Positions 1 through 6,873 of a stretch of DNA of 36,529 nt are shown one piece after another. Below the pieces are notes generated by a model. It searched no databases. It was not told where the DNA came from and saw only the letters and a program-made list of their open reading frames with translations. The translations under genes and the position numbers were made by a program. Origin of the DNA: an uncultured Bacilli bacterium (GTDB taxonomy: Bacteria > Bacillota_I > Bacilli_A > ML615J-28 > CAG-313); contig CALVCV010000013.1 of assembly GCA_944326155.1 (NCBI GenBank), forward strand, positions 1-36,529, given 5' to 3'. The stretch's first letter is position 1. The number at the start of each line of letters is the position of its first letter.

Positions 1-2
1 AA

Positions 3-296
3 ATAGCAAGTGATAGTACAATTGGTTTTGCCAATGCTATAGAAAAATATGATGAAGAGTACTTTAAAAATAGTTCAATAATTATTGCAATTTTAGAAGA
101 AAATAGTGGTAGTTATAGACATAAATATGATGGTTATAGTGTAAATAAAATAGGTACACTAACTGTGAATATCAAGACCACTTGTGATAGTGATTATGCA
201 ACTTGTGATATGGCTGGTTGGCATGTGATTATAGAAACAAATAAACTTGATAATATTAAAGAAACTAAACTTTGTAAAACAGGACTCCATCAATAG
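3..296 (+). CDS. C-terminal part of an unknown protein (97 residues, cut by window start)
   Basis: The frame is open from the first complete codon and ends at TAG; the start lies outside the window. The visible tail contains YDEEYFKNSS, a hydrophobic strand, LEENSGS, then a beta-rich stretch (LTVNIKTTC) and CDMAGWHVIIE, ending in a charged segment. From memory, this pattern (FF-K-SL, LEE-SGS, LTVNI, D-MA-WH) occurs at the end of clostridial secreted or lipoprotein hypothetical proteins, but I cannot name a domain. A hairpin terminator overlaps the stop codon, so the gene is the last of its transcript. Coding character is good (typical AT-rich codons, balanced composition). Function is unknown. 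Confidence 0.6.
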   Translation: MASDSTIGFANAIEKYDEEYFKNSSIIIAILEENSGSYRHKYDGYSVNKIGTLTVNIKTTCDSDYATCDMAGWHVIIETNKLDNIKETKLCKTGLHQ

Positions 297-310
297 TGGA
301 GTTCTTTATT
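282..310 (+). terminator. Rho-independent terminator overlapping the stop of the first gene
   Basis: GGACTCCA (282-289) pairs with TGGAGTTC (297-304) across a 7-base loop that contains the TAG stop. The T-rich tail TTTATT follows. One pair is G-T. It would end transcription of the partial gene. Confidence 0.6.
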
Positions 311-335
311 ACATTATTATGGGGTATGAAAAGCA

Positions 336-622
336 ATGAAGTTAAATGAATTATCAAAAAGGATAGCCAACCACTTAGCAGTAGAAGAACTTGAAATAAA
401 GTTTGATAAAATTATTGATGATAGTAGATTATATCCAAAAGACGGACTTATTGTTATTAATGGAAAGTACAAAGACAATTATATTGAGTGTGCTAAATCT
501 TTGGCACATGAATATAGACACGTATTTCAAATATATTATGCTAATTTAATGAATGATGAGTTAGCAAAATATCAATAGAAAGCATTAAAATATTTAAAGA
601 TAAGTTAGAAAATCATAAATAA
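336..622 (+). pseudogene. Truncated HExxH-type metalloprotein (decayed)
   Basis: An 80-codon frame (336-578) begins MKLNELSKRIANHL and reaches a zinc-binding-type helix AHEYRHVFQIYYANLMND (HEYRH = HExxH) before stopping at TAG. Right after the stop, a shifted frame (578-622) reads ESIKIFKDKLENHK and stop. This looks like the original C-terminus joined out of frame after an internal deletion. Full-length relatives that I recall from low-GC phage-like and accessory regions are longer and carry a further acidic zinc ligand after the HExxH helix; none is present here. The Shine-Dalgarno is weak (GGGG at 321-324). It is probably inactive, though the helix could still be translated. The protease assignment rests only on the motif. 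Confidence 0.55.
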
Positions 623-665
623 CTTTATAATTAAAATATAAAATTAATCGAAATTGGAGAACAAT

Positions 666-1484
666 ATGCAACAGTACAAAAAGTCACCATTTTTAAGATA
701 TATAGAAACAAATTTTGATAAAGTAATAACAAAAAAGTTAGAGGAATTTGTAGATATAAAAAAGGATTTATTTTTAGACAAAATAGATAAAATCTCTCAC
801 ATTTCGGAAGTGACTATACCAGAGTCAATAGATTACAAAACAGTATGGATTGAAAACAATCCTCACGAAGATATATTAAAATTTGATGTTGCTTTTGCCA
901 CAACCGTTAATGTAACTGGATATGGAAGATATGGAATGTTGACTGAATCTATATTCAAATGGTTTGTTGCTTTTTGCGAGGGAGATTTATCTTCAGGATT
1001 AAAGAAGATAGATGTTGTTATAGATGAATATTCGTGTAAATCTCGATTTAAAAATGCTCTTAATGGAGATTTGGTGCCAATTATTAAGAAAGAACAATAT
1101 GATGCTATTGCAGAATCAATAATTCTAAAATATTATGATGAAATTCCTAGAAAAGTAAAAATAATTGAACTTGCAAATAGAATGGGCCTTAAGGTATATA
1201 ACAGAAGAATAACTAAAGATGCTTCAATATTTGGACAAATATACTTTACTGATTCATATCAAGATTTATATGATGAAGAAAGTGACTCTTATAAAAAACA
1301 CAAAGTAAAAGCTAATTCAATATATTATGATGAAAAAGCCATATTTTTATATGCAGTTGGTTCGAAAAAACTTACAATAGCACATGAATGTGTTCATTAT
1401 GCGATACATAAAAAAGCGTTTCTTTTTGCTAAATTCATTAGATTTGTATGCTTTTATAAGTTTTCCTGTACCACTTTCAATTGA
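666..1484 (+). pseudogene. ImmA/IrrE-like metallopeptidase, C-terminally truncated
   Basis: The real start is ATG 666, six bases after GGAG (656-659); an in-frame TTG at 654 overlaps that Shine-Dalgarno. The protein opens MQQYKKSPFLRYIETNF. The later part carries the hallmarks of ImmA/IrrE-family phage or conjugative-element peptidases: YYDEIPRKVKIIELANRMGL, GQIYFTDS, a DEES linker, and the zinc helix AHECVHYAIHKKAF (HExxH) near residues 239-253. Homology stops around 1415-1425, just after HKKAF. The remaining roughly 20 codons, to TGA-free stop TAA/TAG region at 1484, are antisense to an hsdS fragment and read as unrelated sequence. Family members continue well beyond the HExxH helix to supply the third zinc ligand, so this copy is probably dead. 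Its usual role is cleaving repressors or acting in stress responses of mobile elements. Confidence 0.6.
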
Positions 1485-1631
1485 ATCCATTTCAATATCT
1501 ATTACTTGTTCATTATTTGGCTTACTTTTTTTATTAGAGACATTTATTATTTTTCCAAAAATAGAATTATTCCATGTAGCTTCAAACTCAGGAAACCTTA
1601 ATTTCGGTACCTTATTGTTTTTATTTGAGGA
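1415..1631 (-). pseudogene. hsdS: Fragment of a type I restriction specificity subunit (HsdS N-terminus)
   Basis: Read on the minus strand, the frame entering at 1631 gives NNKVPKLRFPEFEATW, the classic opening of HsdS proteins. It continues GKIINVSNKKSK, NNEQVIDIEMDSIESGTGKL and YKSNEFSKKKRFF, matching the start of the first target-recognition domain. The frame has no start codon, because a stop codon (1632-1634) lies four codons before the homology. Homology ends near 1420, where the plus-strand peptidase homology also ends. HsdS directs a type I methylase/restriction complex to its DNA target; this piece of about 70 codons cannot. A start-less hsdS fragment beside a tyrosine recombinase is the standard layout of invertible hsdS loci, in which silent cassettes are swapped in. 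No hsdM, hsdR or complete hsdS is in the window. Confidence 0.65.
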
Positions 1632-2531
1632 TTAAGTTATCTAAGGTTTTAACAGCCTTTCTCTTGGTATTAAATTCACTATGTACATATATGGAAATAG
1701 TTATGTTTACTGATGCATGGCCTAAAAGTTCCGATATAGTTTTAATATCAACTTTGTTTTCAATAAGCCTTGTTGCAAAAGTATGTCTTAATGCATGAAA
1801 AGAAGTTTTATTTATTTTTAATTTTTTTAAAAGTGTTAAATAAATTTTTCTGTAATTTCTTGGCTCAGTAGGAACAGAAGTAGAAGTTAAAAAATAAATA
1901 TTTCGCTTTGCTGGTTTTAATTTTATTAGAAAATCATATAGCGTATTTGATAGGGGTATTTCTCTAAGACTATTGCTTGTTTTAGGTGTTGTTATTGTTA
2001 TTTTAGATTTTTTCCTTTTTCACATATTCTTTGTAAAGTTTTATTAACAACAATAATTCGCTTTTTTAAGTCAATATCAGACCATTTAAGAGCACACAAC
2101 TCACCAATACGCAAGCCTGTCATTAATGATAGGATAATCCCACAATACTTTTGGTTATTGTTACTAAGAATATAGTTCATAATGGATTTTTGATCAGTTC
2201 TACTTAGAATTATCACTTTCTTTTTTTTACTAGTAGCAGGTAAATCTAAATCAATAAACAGTGGCTGGTAGCTATTTATTTTTGCATCACGTTTTAATGA
2301 AAGCTTAATAAGCAAAACCATTTCATGAATAACTATTGTAGATACTTTATTTTGTAGTAAAAAATCGCAATATTCTTGAATAATTTTATTTGTTAAATCA
2401 GATATGGGGATTTTTCCTTTATCTTCATCTAAATGATTTTGAATAAGATTTGAATATCTCACGTATGTTGACTCCTTAAGATAAGTCTTTTTTGCTTGAA
2501 CATACGAAATCAAGCATTCTTTTAATGTCAT
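1621..2531 (-). pseudogene. Tyrosine recombinase/integrase, one frameshift
   Basis: The gene starts at ATG 2531-2529, after a strong AAGGAGG (2546-2540). The first 177 codons hold an N-terminal core-binding domain (MTLKECLISYVQAKKTYLKES) and box I with its catalytic Arg (TGLRIGELCALKWSD). At an A6 run (plus-strand T6, 2004-2009 region) the frame is lost and stops at 1998. One extra A would restore a frame that continues with TPKTSNSLREIPL, the box II motif HALRHTFATRL, LLGHASVNITISIYVHS with the nucleophile Tyr, and a stop at 1621. The repaired protein would be 303 residues, normal for phage-type or hsdS-shuffling recombinases. All catalytic positions (R, HxxR, H, Y) are intact. It could be a recent mutation, a slippage switch or a base-call error in a homopolymer. 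Confidence 0.8.
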
Positions 2532-2682
2532 AAGTTTTTCCTCCTTAGACTTTTTATAAATGTTAATATAAAAGTACCCTTGAAACTCATGAAACTGGGG
2601 AATGTTTTATGAACATTTTTGGGAAATTTTTCATTAACATTTATATGAAGTAATTAATAGTGAAAAATAGTGTACATATAAC

Positions 2683-2713
2683 TTGATATTAGACCTCTTT
2701 AGAGTGATATATA
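2683..2713 (+). promoter_or_regulatory. Possible promoter of the rubredoxin cluster
   Basis: TTGATA (2683-2688) and TATATA (2708-2713) are separated by 19 bases, longer than ideal. The site lies just before the AAGGAGGA at 2721-2728. No palindromic PerR- or Fur-like box was recognised nearby. Confidence 0.3.
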
Positions 2714-2735
2714 TACACACAAGGAGGACAATAAA

Positions 2736-2864
2736 ATGACATTAGAAAAACTTAACAAGATTCTAAAAAATTTAAAGAAAGAAACAACAAAACTTTATAA
2801 CGAGCTTGATGAAAAAACTGATGGAAAACACAAAATTGGAATAAACAACATTTATAAAAGATGA
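2736..2864 (+). CDS. Small basic protein, 42 residues, unknown function
   Basis: ATG 2736 follows a near-perfect AAGGAGGA (2721-2728) by seven bases. The frame ends with TGA at 2862-2864, which supports TGA being a stop here. The product opens [17 protein letters not shown], an amphipathic Lys/Leu-rich helix, followed by [12 protein letters not shown] and a basic end. There are no cysteines. It sits 14 bases before the start of the rubredoxin-helix-rubredoxin gene and is probably cotranscribed with it. I do not recognise the family. It could be a real small partner protein or the surviving start of a lost gene; the strong ribosome binding site favours translation. Confidence 0.5.
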   Translation: MTLEKLNKILKNLKKETTKLYNELDEKTDGKHKIGINNIYKR

Positions 2865-2878
2865 GAAAGGAGATTATA

Positions 2879-3517
2879 ATGAAAGAATACGTATGTAGTG
2901 TATGTGGATATATCCACAAAGGTGAACTGCCTGATGATTTTGTTTGTCCTATATGCGGGGCAGGTAAAGATGCCTTTATTTTAAAAGATGAAAAGACCGA
3001 GGATGTAAAAAGTGTATCTGAAAAAAGTGTAATTGCTTTAGATGATACCCATGATGAAAAAGAATTATCACCAATGGAGATTAGTATTATTTGTTCAAAT
3101 TTAGCAAGAGGGTGCGAAAAGCAATATCTATTTGATGAAGCTGCATCTTTTAAAAAAATTGCTGAATATTATAGATTAAAAGCAACCCACACTGAAGAAA
3201 AGACATTTAGTGCTATTTTAGATTATGTTAACAAAGATTTAGAAATAAATTATCCATATGCTAATCAAATTGCAGATGACATAGCAGATAGAGGTGCAAA
3301 AAGAGCATTAGTTTGGAGTGAAAAAGTAACACGAATGTTACAATCTCTTCTAAAAAAATATGAAATTGAAGGCGATAAAATGCTTGAAAATGTTAGTGTT
3401 TACGTTTGTACGATTTGTGGATATGTTTATATAGGAAATCATGTTCCTGATATTTGTCCGGTATGTAAAGTACCTTCTTGGAAATTCGAAAAAATAGAAA
3501 AAGGAGGAAATTTATAA
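2879..3517 (+). CDS. Rubredoxin-helical-rubredoxin protein (rubrerythrin-like), 212 residues
   Basis: Start ATG 2879 is preceded by AAAGGAGA (2866-2873); the ATG at 2861 lies upstream of that site and is rejected. An N-terminal rubredoxin has Cys 6/9 (CSVCGY) and 23/26 ([11 protein letters not shown]). A mainly helical middle (about 64-165) includes [20 protein letters not shown], which resembles one helix of rubrerythrins. A second rubredoxin has Cys 177/180 ([10 protein letters not shown]) and 193/196 ([11 protein letters not shown]). Each CxxC pair would hold one Fe. Rubrerythrin-family proteins pass electrons from rubredoxin centres to a diiron site that reduces peroxide; I cannot confirm that the diiron ligands are complete here. 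The stop overlaps the next start by one base (TAATG), so the two proteins are translationally coupled. Likely a cytosolic electron carrier in oxygen or peroxide defence. Confidence 0.7.
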   Translation: MKEYVCSVCGYIHKGELPDDFVCPICGAGKDAFILKDEKTEDVKSVSEKSVIALDDTHDEKELSPMEISIICSNLARGCEKQYLFDEAASFKKIAEYYRLKATHTEEKTFSAILDYVNKDLEINYPYANQIADDIADRGAKRALVWSEKVTRMLQSLLKKYEIEGDKMLENVSVYVCTICGYVYIGNHVPDICPVCKVPSWKFEKIEKGGNL

Positions 3518-4113
3518 TGTCTGAAAATTATGCAGTTAGAAATTTAAGACTTTGTACAAAAGATTGTTTATGCCTTTATGTTTGTCCAACAGGTGCGACA
3601 GATACTGAAAATAGTATCATTGATGTGAACAAGTGCATTGGTTGTGGGAAATGTGCAGCATCTTGTCCATCAGGTGCCATTACAATGATGCCAAAAAAGC
3701 TTCCTCCTCAACAAAAAAAAGATAGTAGTGTAGTTAATGCTTTAAAGACGATTATTAGAAGTAAGATTATGCAAGAACAAATTGCCGCAAACTTGCCAAA
3801 TGAACTTGCTGAAGCTATCCATAAGTCAAATCGTTTGATGAGTGAAGACTTGGTACGTGAGACAGGATTTATGTTACCACAAAGTGCCAATACTTTTGAC
3901 TTTTTAAATACTCTAAAAAAGACCAAATATGCACCAGTTGATGAAATTGATAAATTATTAGACAATATTCAATTTAATGAAAAAAAGGAGCCGCAAAAAA
4001 TGGAAAAATGGAAATGTACAGTATGCGGATATATTCATGAAGGTGCAATGAGCGATGATTTTAGATGTCCAATTTGTAATCAACCCGCTAGTAAATTTGT
4101 AAAAATTGAATAA
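3517..4113 (+). CDS. 4Fe-4S ferredoxin-rubredoxin fusion protein, 198 residues
   Basis: ATG 3517 follows AAGGAGGAAA (3501-3510). The N-terminus has two cluster motifs. The first is atypical, Cx3CxCx3CP (Cys 13, 17, 19, 23 in LCTKDCLCLYVCPTGA). The second is standard, Cx2Cx2Cx3CP (Cys 40, 43, 46, 50). A helical region with no recognised domain follows (about 60-155). A short C-terminal rubredoxin has Cys 167/170 (CTVCGYIHEG) and 184/187 (CPICNQPASKF). I recall proteins with the same N-terminal motif beside rubrerythrins in anaerobic Firmicutes. The protein would relay electrons between a low-potential donor and rubredoxin or rubrerythrin partners. It overlaps the upstream gene by one base, and a broken rubrerythrin begins immediately after its stop, in the same reading frame. 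Confidence 0.7.
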   Translation: MSENYAVRNLRLCTKDCLCLYVCPTGATDTENSIIDVNKCIGCGKCAASCPSGAITMMPKKLPPQQKKDSSVVNALKTIIRSKIMQEQIAANLPNELAEAIHKSNRLMSEDLVRETGFMLPQSANTFDFLNTLKKTKYAPVDEIDKLLDNIQFNEKKEPQKMEKWKCTVCGYIHEGAMSDDFRCPICNQPASKFVKIE

Positions 4114-4359
4114 GAAGTAAAAAAGAATCCATATGTAGGAACAAAGACTGAAAAGAATTTATGGGAAGCTTTTGCAGGGAAAAGTCAATCAAGAAATTAA
4201 TATACATATTTTACAGCAATTGAAAAATATTGAGAATAAACAACTATTTGAAAATGTCACAATTGTGATCATATTGTAGTGGTGAAAAATGCTCCTAAAG
4301 TTTACCCTGTATGCGATTATTTATAAAGTAATTTCGAAGTTAGAAAAGAAAACTATTAA
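4114..4359 (+). pseudogene. rbr: Rubrerythrin remnant with internal deletion
   Basis: Directly after the preceding TAA, the same frame reads VKKNPYVGTKTEKNLWEAF, then AGKSQSRN, stop, YTYFTAIEKY, stop. This is the rubrerythrin N-terminus, normally with TEKNL-EAFAGESQARNKYTYF. About 20 codons later another frame gives KCHNCDHIVVVKNAP, KVYPVCDYL, stop, SNFEVRKENY, which is the C-terminal rubredoxin domain. Most of the four-helix diiron domain is deleted, in-frame stops interrupt both ends, the start codon is lost (GTA at 4117), and a Cys of the second knuckle is replaced (VYPVC for VCPVC). Rubrerythrin is an NADH-linked peroxidase in the anaerobe oxygen-stress pathway. This copy is clearly non-functional. 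Confidence 0.8.
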
Positions 4360-4372
4360 TTGAAAAAATTAC

Positions 4373-4406
4373 AAAAAGTGTTAAAGATTATTTCAACACT
4401 TTTTAT
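4373..4406 (+). terminator. Rho-independent terminator of the rubredoxin cluster
   Basis: AAAAAGTGTT (4373-4382) pairs with AACACTTTTT (4395-4404) across a 12-base loop, with T-rich sequence in and after the right arm. Confidence 0.75.
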
Positions 4407-4435
4407 TACATATTCATAAAAAATTATAAAAAAAA

Positions 4436-4464
4436 TTGCAAAAGTAACAAAAAAGTAATATAAT
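4436..4464 (+). promoter_or_regulatory. Promoter of the 739-residue membrane protein gene
   Basis: TTGCAA (4436-4441), a 17-base spacer and a perfect TATAAT (4459-4464) lie 63 bases before the ATG and downstream of the previous terminator. Confidence 0.7.
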
Positions 4465-4527
4465 ATATAAGTATTTATTTATGCAACTATGATATAAAAA
4501 TTAAAGGCAAAAGGAGAATTTATAATT

Positions 4528-6747
4528 ATGGAAAAAACAATCTTGAAAACGTATAGATTTGATCGGGTGTTGTCGGTAATATACTTAATAGCTATTTGTT
4601 ATATTTTAGGTGTATTAATTTTTTTTGATACTTCACTCATTTCGTTAATGATTAAAAATAGTGAAATACCTTTTTCACCATTTATGTTAATTGGTCTTAT
4701 ACAATTGTTTTTTTTAGTTTATACTTTAAGTTTAATCATTAAAAGTAAAAAAATTAGTATTCGAAAATATAAAAAATTAATTACCTTGGGAAGCTTTTTC
4801 TGTTTTTTTGCTTTTATTTTTATGATTTTTGCCATTGCTATGCCAAATCTATCTTTTAATGGAATTCCCTACGAAATATCTTCAAAAATAAATGAATTAT
4901 ATAAATCTAAAATTCTTTTATTTGCAGAATTTTCACTATTTTTTGGTATGCCTTTGTTTTTGATTATCTTGCCTATCCTATGTGCAGTTAAACATCGAAA
5001 TTATAAAAAAGTTGGGTATGAAGCATCACAAAAGATATTAGCTAATCATTTTGCTGCAATAGCTTCTTTAAAACAAAAAGCACAACTTACTAAAGCGGAG
5101 AATAGTAAGATAAAACAAATGGAAAAAGCCCAAATCATAAAACAAAAGCAACAAGAGCAAGAAAATAATCGTAAGCAAAAAGAAGAACAAATGGTTGCAA
5201 TTCGTAAGCAAAAAGAAGAAAAACAAGCAGTTTTAAGTGCTAAAAAAGAGCAAGAAAGAAAACTTCATAAGGAAGAAGTAGTTAAGAAAAATCAAATAAA
5301 ACAAGCAGCATTATCGAACAAACTTACATCTTTTCATTTGATTATTTGGATTGTACAGTTTTTAATGGCAATTTTTTATACAATGCTATTATATGCTAGA
5401 GTTTCTAATCATATTTTTTATACGTTTTCTTATAGATTTCCTATTCTTATACGAAATTTAACGCTTCAGTTATGGATATCAATTATTTTTATCACTTTTA
5501 TTTGGATTGTTCTTTTGATAATTTTATTTGTCAATTATTTGTTAAAAGATCCTATTAAGAAAATGTTGGCATTTGTAATTCTTAATGTTATATATGTTCT
5601 TTCTCTTCTTATTTCTTTATATTTTATTATTAGTTTTGTTGATATGTTATTTGCTCGTTCAGTCTCTTTTGGGAATATGGGCGATATAATAAGTCTTATT
5701 ATATTAAGTATATTGTTTATCGTACAAATGATTATTGCAATTATCCATTTGGTAAAGAGTATTAAAGATTATGTAGTTAAGAAAAATAATGAATTGTTTA
5801 TTCAACAAGCACTAATGTATAAGGAAGAAAGAGCAAAAGCTAAAGAAATGGCAAAGCAGAATGCAATCCTTATGAAAGAACAAAAGATCAAGATTGAAAA
5901 ATTGATTGCGATGTATAAAGCCAAAGATAAAGCATCTAAAGTTGGCAACTATGATGAAGTACAAAAGATTGCCACTGAAATAGTTCTTTATCAGCAACAA
6001 AATGGTTTGGATAAAGCGAGTTATTTTGATGGTACACTGCTACAATTAATTGGTTATCGTATCCTTTCAAATATTATTATTATGTTTAGTTTAGGTATTG
6101 CTTATCCATGGGCTTTATGTATGATGAAGAAATGGGAAATTGTACATACAGTAGTTGATGGCAAACGTCTTTCTTTTGATGGTACAGGTGGCGAATTATT
6201 TGGTAAATATATTATTTGGTTATTATTATCTTTTATTACGCTTGGAATATATGGTTTATGGCTAGGTATTAATGTTAAAAAATGGATTGTTTCCCATACT
6301 TATGATTGTAGTGAAGAAGAAAGAAAAGCATACTTAGAACTTACTTCACAACTTGAAAATGCCATTCGAAGTAATGAAATTGAAAAGATTCAACTATATA
6401 GAACTAAAGTAGAAGATTACCAAAATACGCATCAAATTAAAGGTCTTAGTAAATTTGATGCAGGGTTGTTAAAATTAATTGGTACTAATTTATTGAATAT
6501 GTTAATTCTTTTATGTACACTTGGTATTATGTTACCATGGGCAATTTGTATGAAACAAGAATTTTTTGTTAAACATACAATTATTCTTGGTAAAAGACAA
6601 AACTTTGATGGTAAAGGAATACAATTCTTTGGTTTGTGGATAAAATATGTCTTATTGATCATTGTAACTTTAGGCATATATAGTTTTTGGATACCAATTA
6701 GTTTAAAACGATGGATTGTAAGTCATATTCATTATGTTGAAGAATAA
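4528..6747 (+). CDS. Multi-pass membrane protein with two C-terminal DUF898-like repeats
   Basis: The start follows AAGGAGAA. Four hydrophobic helices lie near residues 14-33, 50-71, 86-106 and 130-153. A long, highly charged coiled-coil-like stretch (about 165-260, Gln/Lys/Glu-rich) contains an exact RKQKEE repeat. More helices follow (268-290, 311-338, 346-372, 386-410), then a second charged helix (420-490). The end holds two related units of about 93 residues (498-591 and 642-734). Both contain SLGI/TLGI-PWA-CM, a T-GKR--FDG core, LGIY--W and KRWIVSH. This pattern resembles DUF898 (YjgN family), whose function is unknown. The gene is alone between its own promoter and terminator. A role in envelope or membrane sensing is a guess. 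Confidence 0.65.
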   Translation: MEKTILKTYRFDRVLSVIYLIAICYILGVLIFFDTSLISLMIKNSEIPFSPFMLIGLIQLFFLVYTLSLIIKSKKISIRKYKKLITLGSFFCFFAFIFMIFAIAMPNLSFNGIPYEISSKINELYKSKILLFAEFSLFFGMPLFLIILPILCAVKHRNYKKVGYEASQKILANHFAAIASLKQKAQLTKAENSKIKQMEKAQIIKQKQQEQENNRKQKEEQMVAIRKQKEEKQAVLSAKKEQERKLHKEEVVKKNQIKQAALSNKLTSFHLIIWIVQFLMAIFYTMLLYARVSNHIFYTFSYRFPILIRNLTLQLWISIIFITFIWIVLLIILFVNYLLKDPIKKMLAFVILNVIYVLSLLISLYFIISFVDMLFARSVSFGNMGDIISLIILSILFIVQMIIAIIHLVKSIKDYVVKKNNELFIQQALMYKEERAKAKEMAKQNAILMKEQKIKIEKLIAMYKAKDKASKVGNYDEVQKIATEIVLYQQQNGLDKASYFDGTLLQLIGYRILSNIIIMFSLGIAYPWALCMMKKWEIVHTVVDGKRLSFDGTGGELFGKYIIWLLLSFITLGIYGLWLGINVKKWIVSHTYDCSEEERKAYLELTSQLENAIRSNEIEKIQLYRTKVEDYQNTHQIKGLSKFDAGLLKLIGTNLLNMLILLCTLGIMLPWAICMKQEFFVKHTIILGKRQNFDGKGIQFFGLWIKYVLLIIVTLGIYSFWIPISLKRWIVSHIHYVEE

Positions 6748-6754
6748 TAAATAA

Positions 6755-6779
6755 GGCTATCTTTTAAGATAGTCTTTTT
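6755..6779 (+). terminator. Rho-independent terminator
   Basis: GGCTATCT pairs with AGATAGTC around a TTTA-type loop, followed by TTTTT. It sits 7 bases after the membrane protein stop. Confidence 0.85.
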
Positions 6780-6806
6780 ATTTTAGACATTCATAAGATT
6801 ATAAAG

Positions 6807-6835
6807 TTGAAAAATGGTAAAAAATTTGCTATAAT
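6807..6835 (+). promoter_or_regulatory. Promoter of the nucleotidase-degV transcript
   Basis: TTGAAA (6807-6812), a 17-base spacer and TATAAT (6830-6835), 38 bases before the ATG of the lipoprotein gene. Confidence 0.75.
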
Positions 6836-6873
6836 AATACTATATTTAGAATAATTTAGTAAGGAGAATATGT

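Noticed and set aside
1384-1635. Plus-strand open frame of 83 codons
   Set aside because: Its sequence is the antisense of the hsdS fragment, whose minus-strand translation has clear HsdS motifs.
2601-2617. AATGTT-TTATG-AACATT palindrome upstream of the integrase start
   Set aside because: Short and AT-rich in AT-rich DNA, with no matching copy near the hsdS fragment that would make it an inversion site.
5170-5235. Direct repeat encoding RKQKEE in the 739-residue protein
   Set aside because: Only two short copies in a Lys/Gln/Glu-rich coiled-coil region; this is low complexity rather than a functional repeat array.
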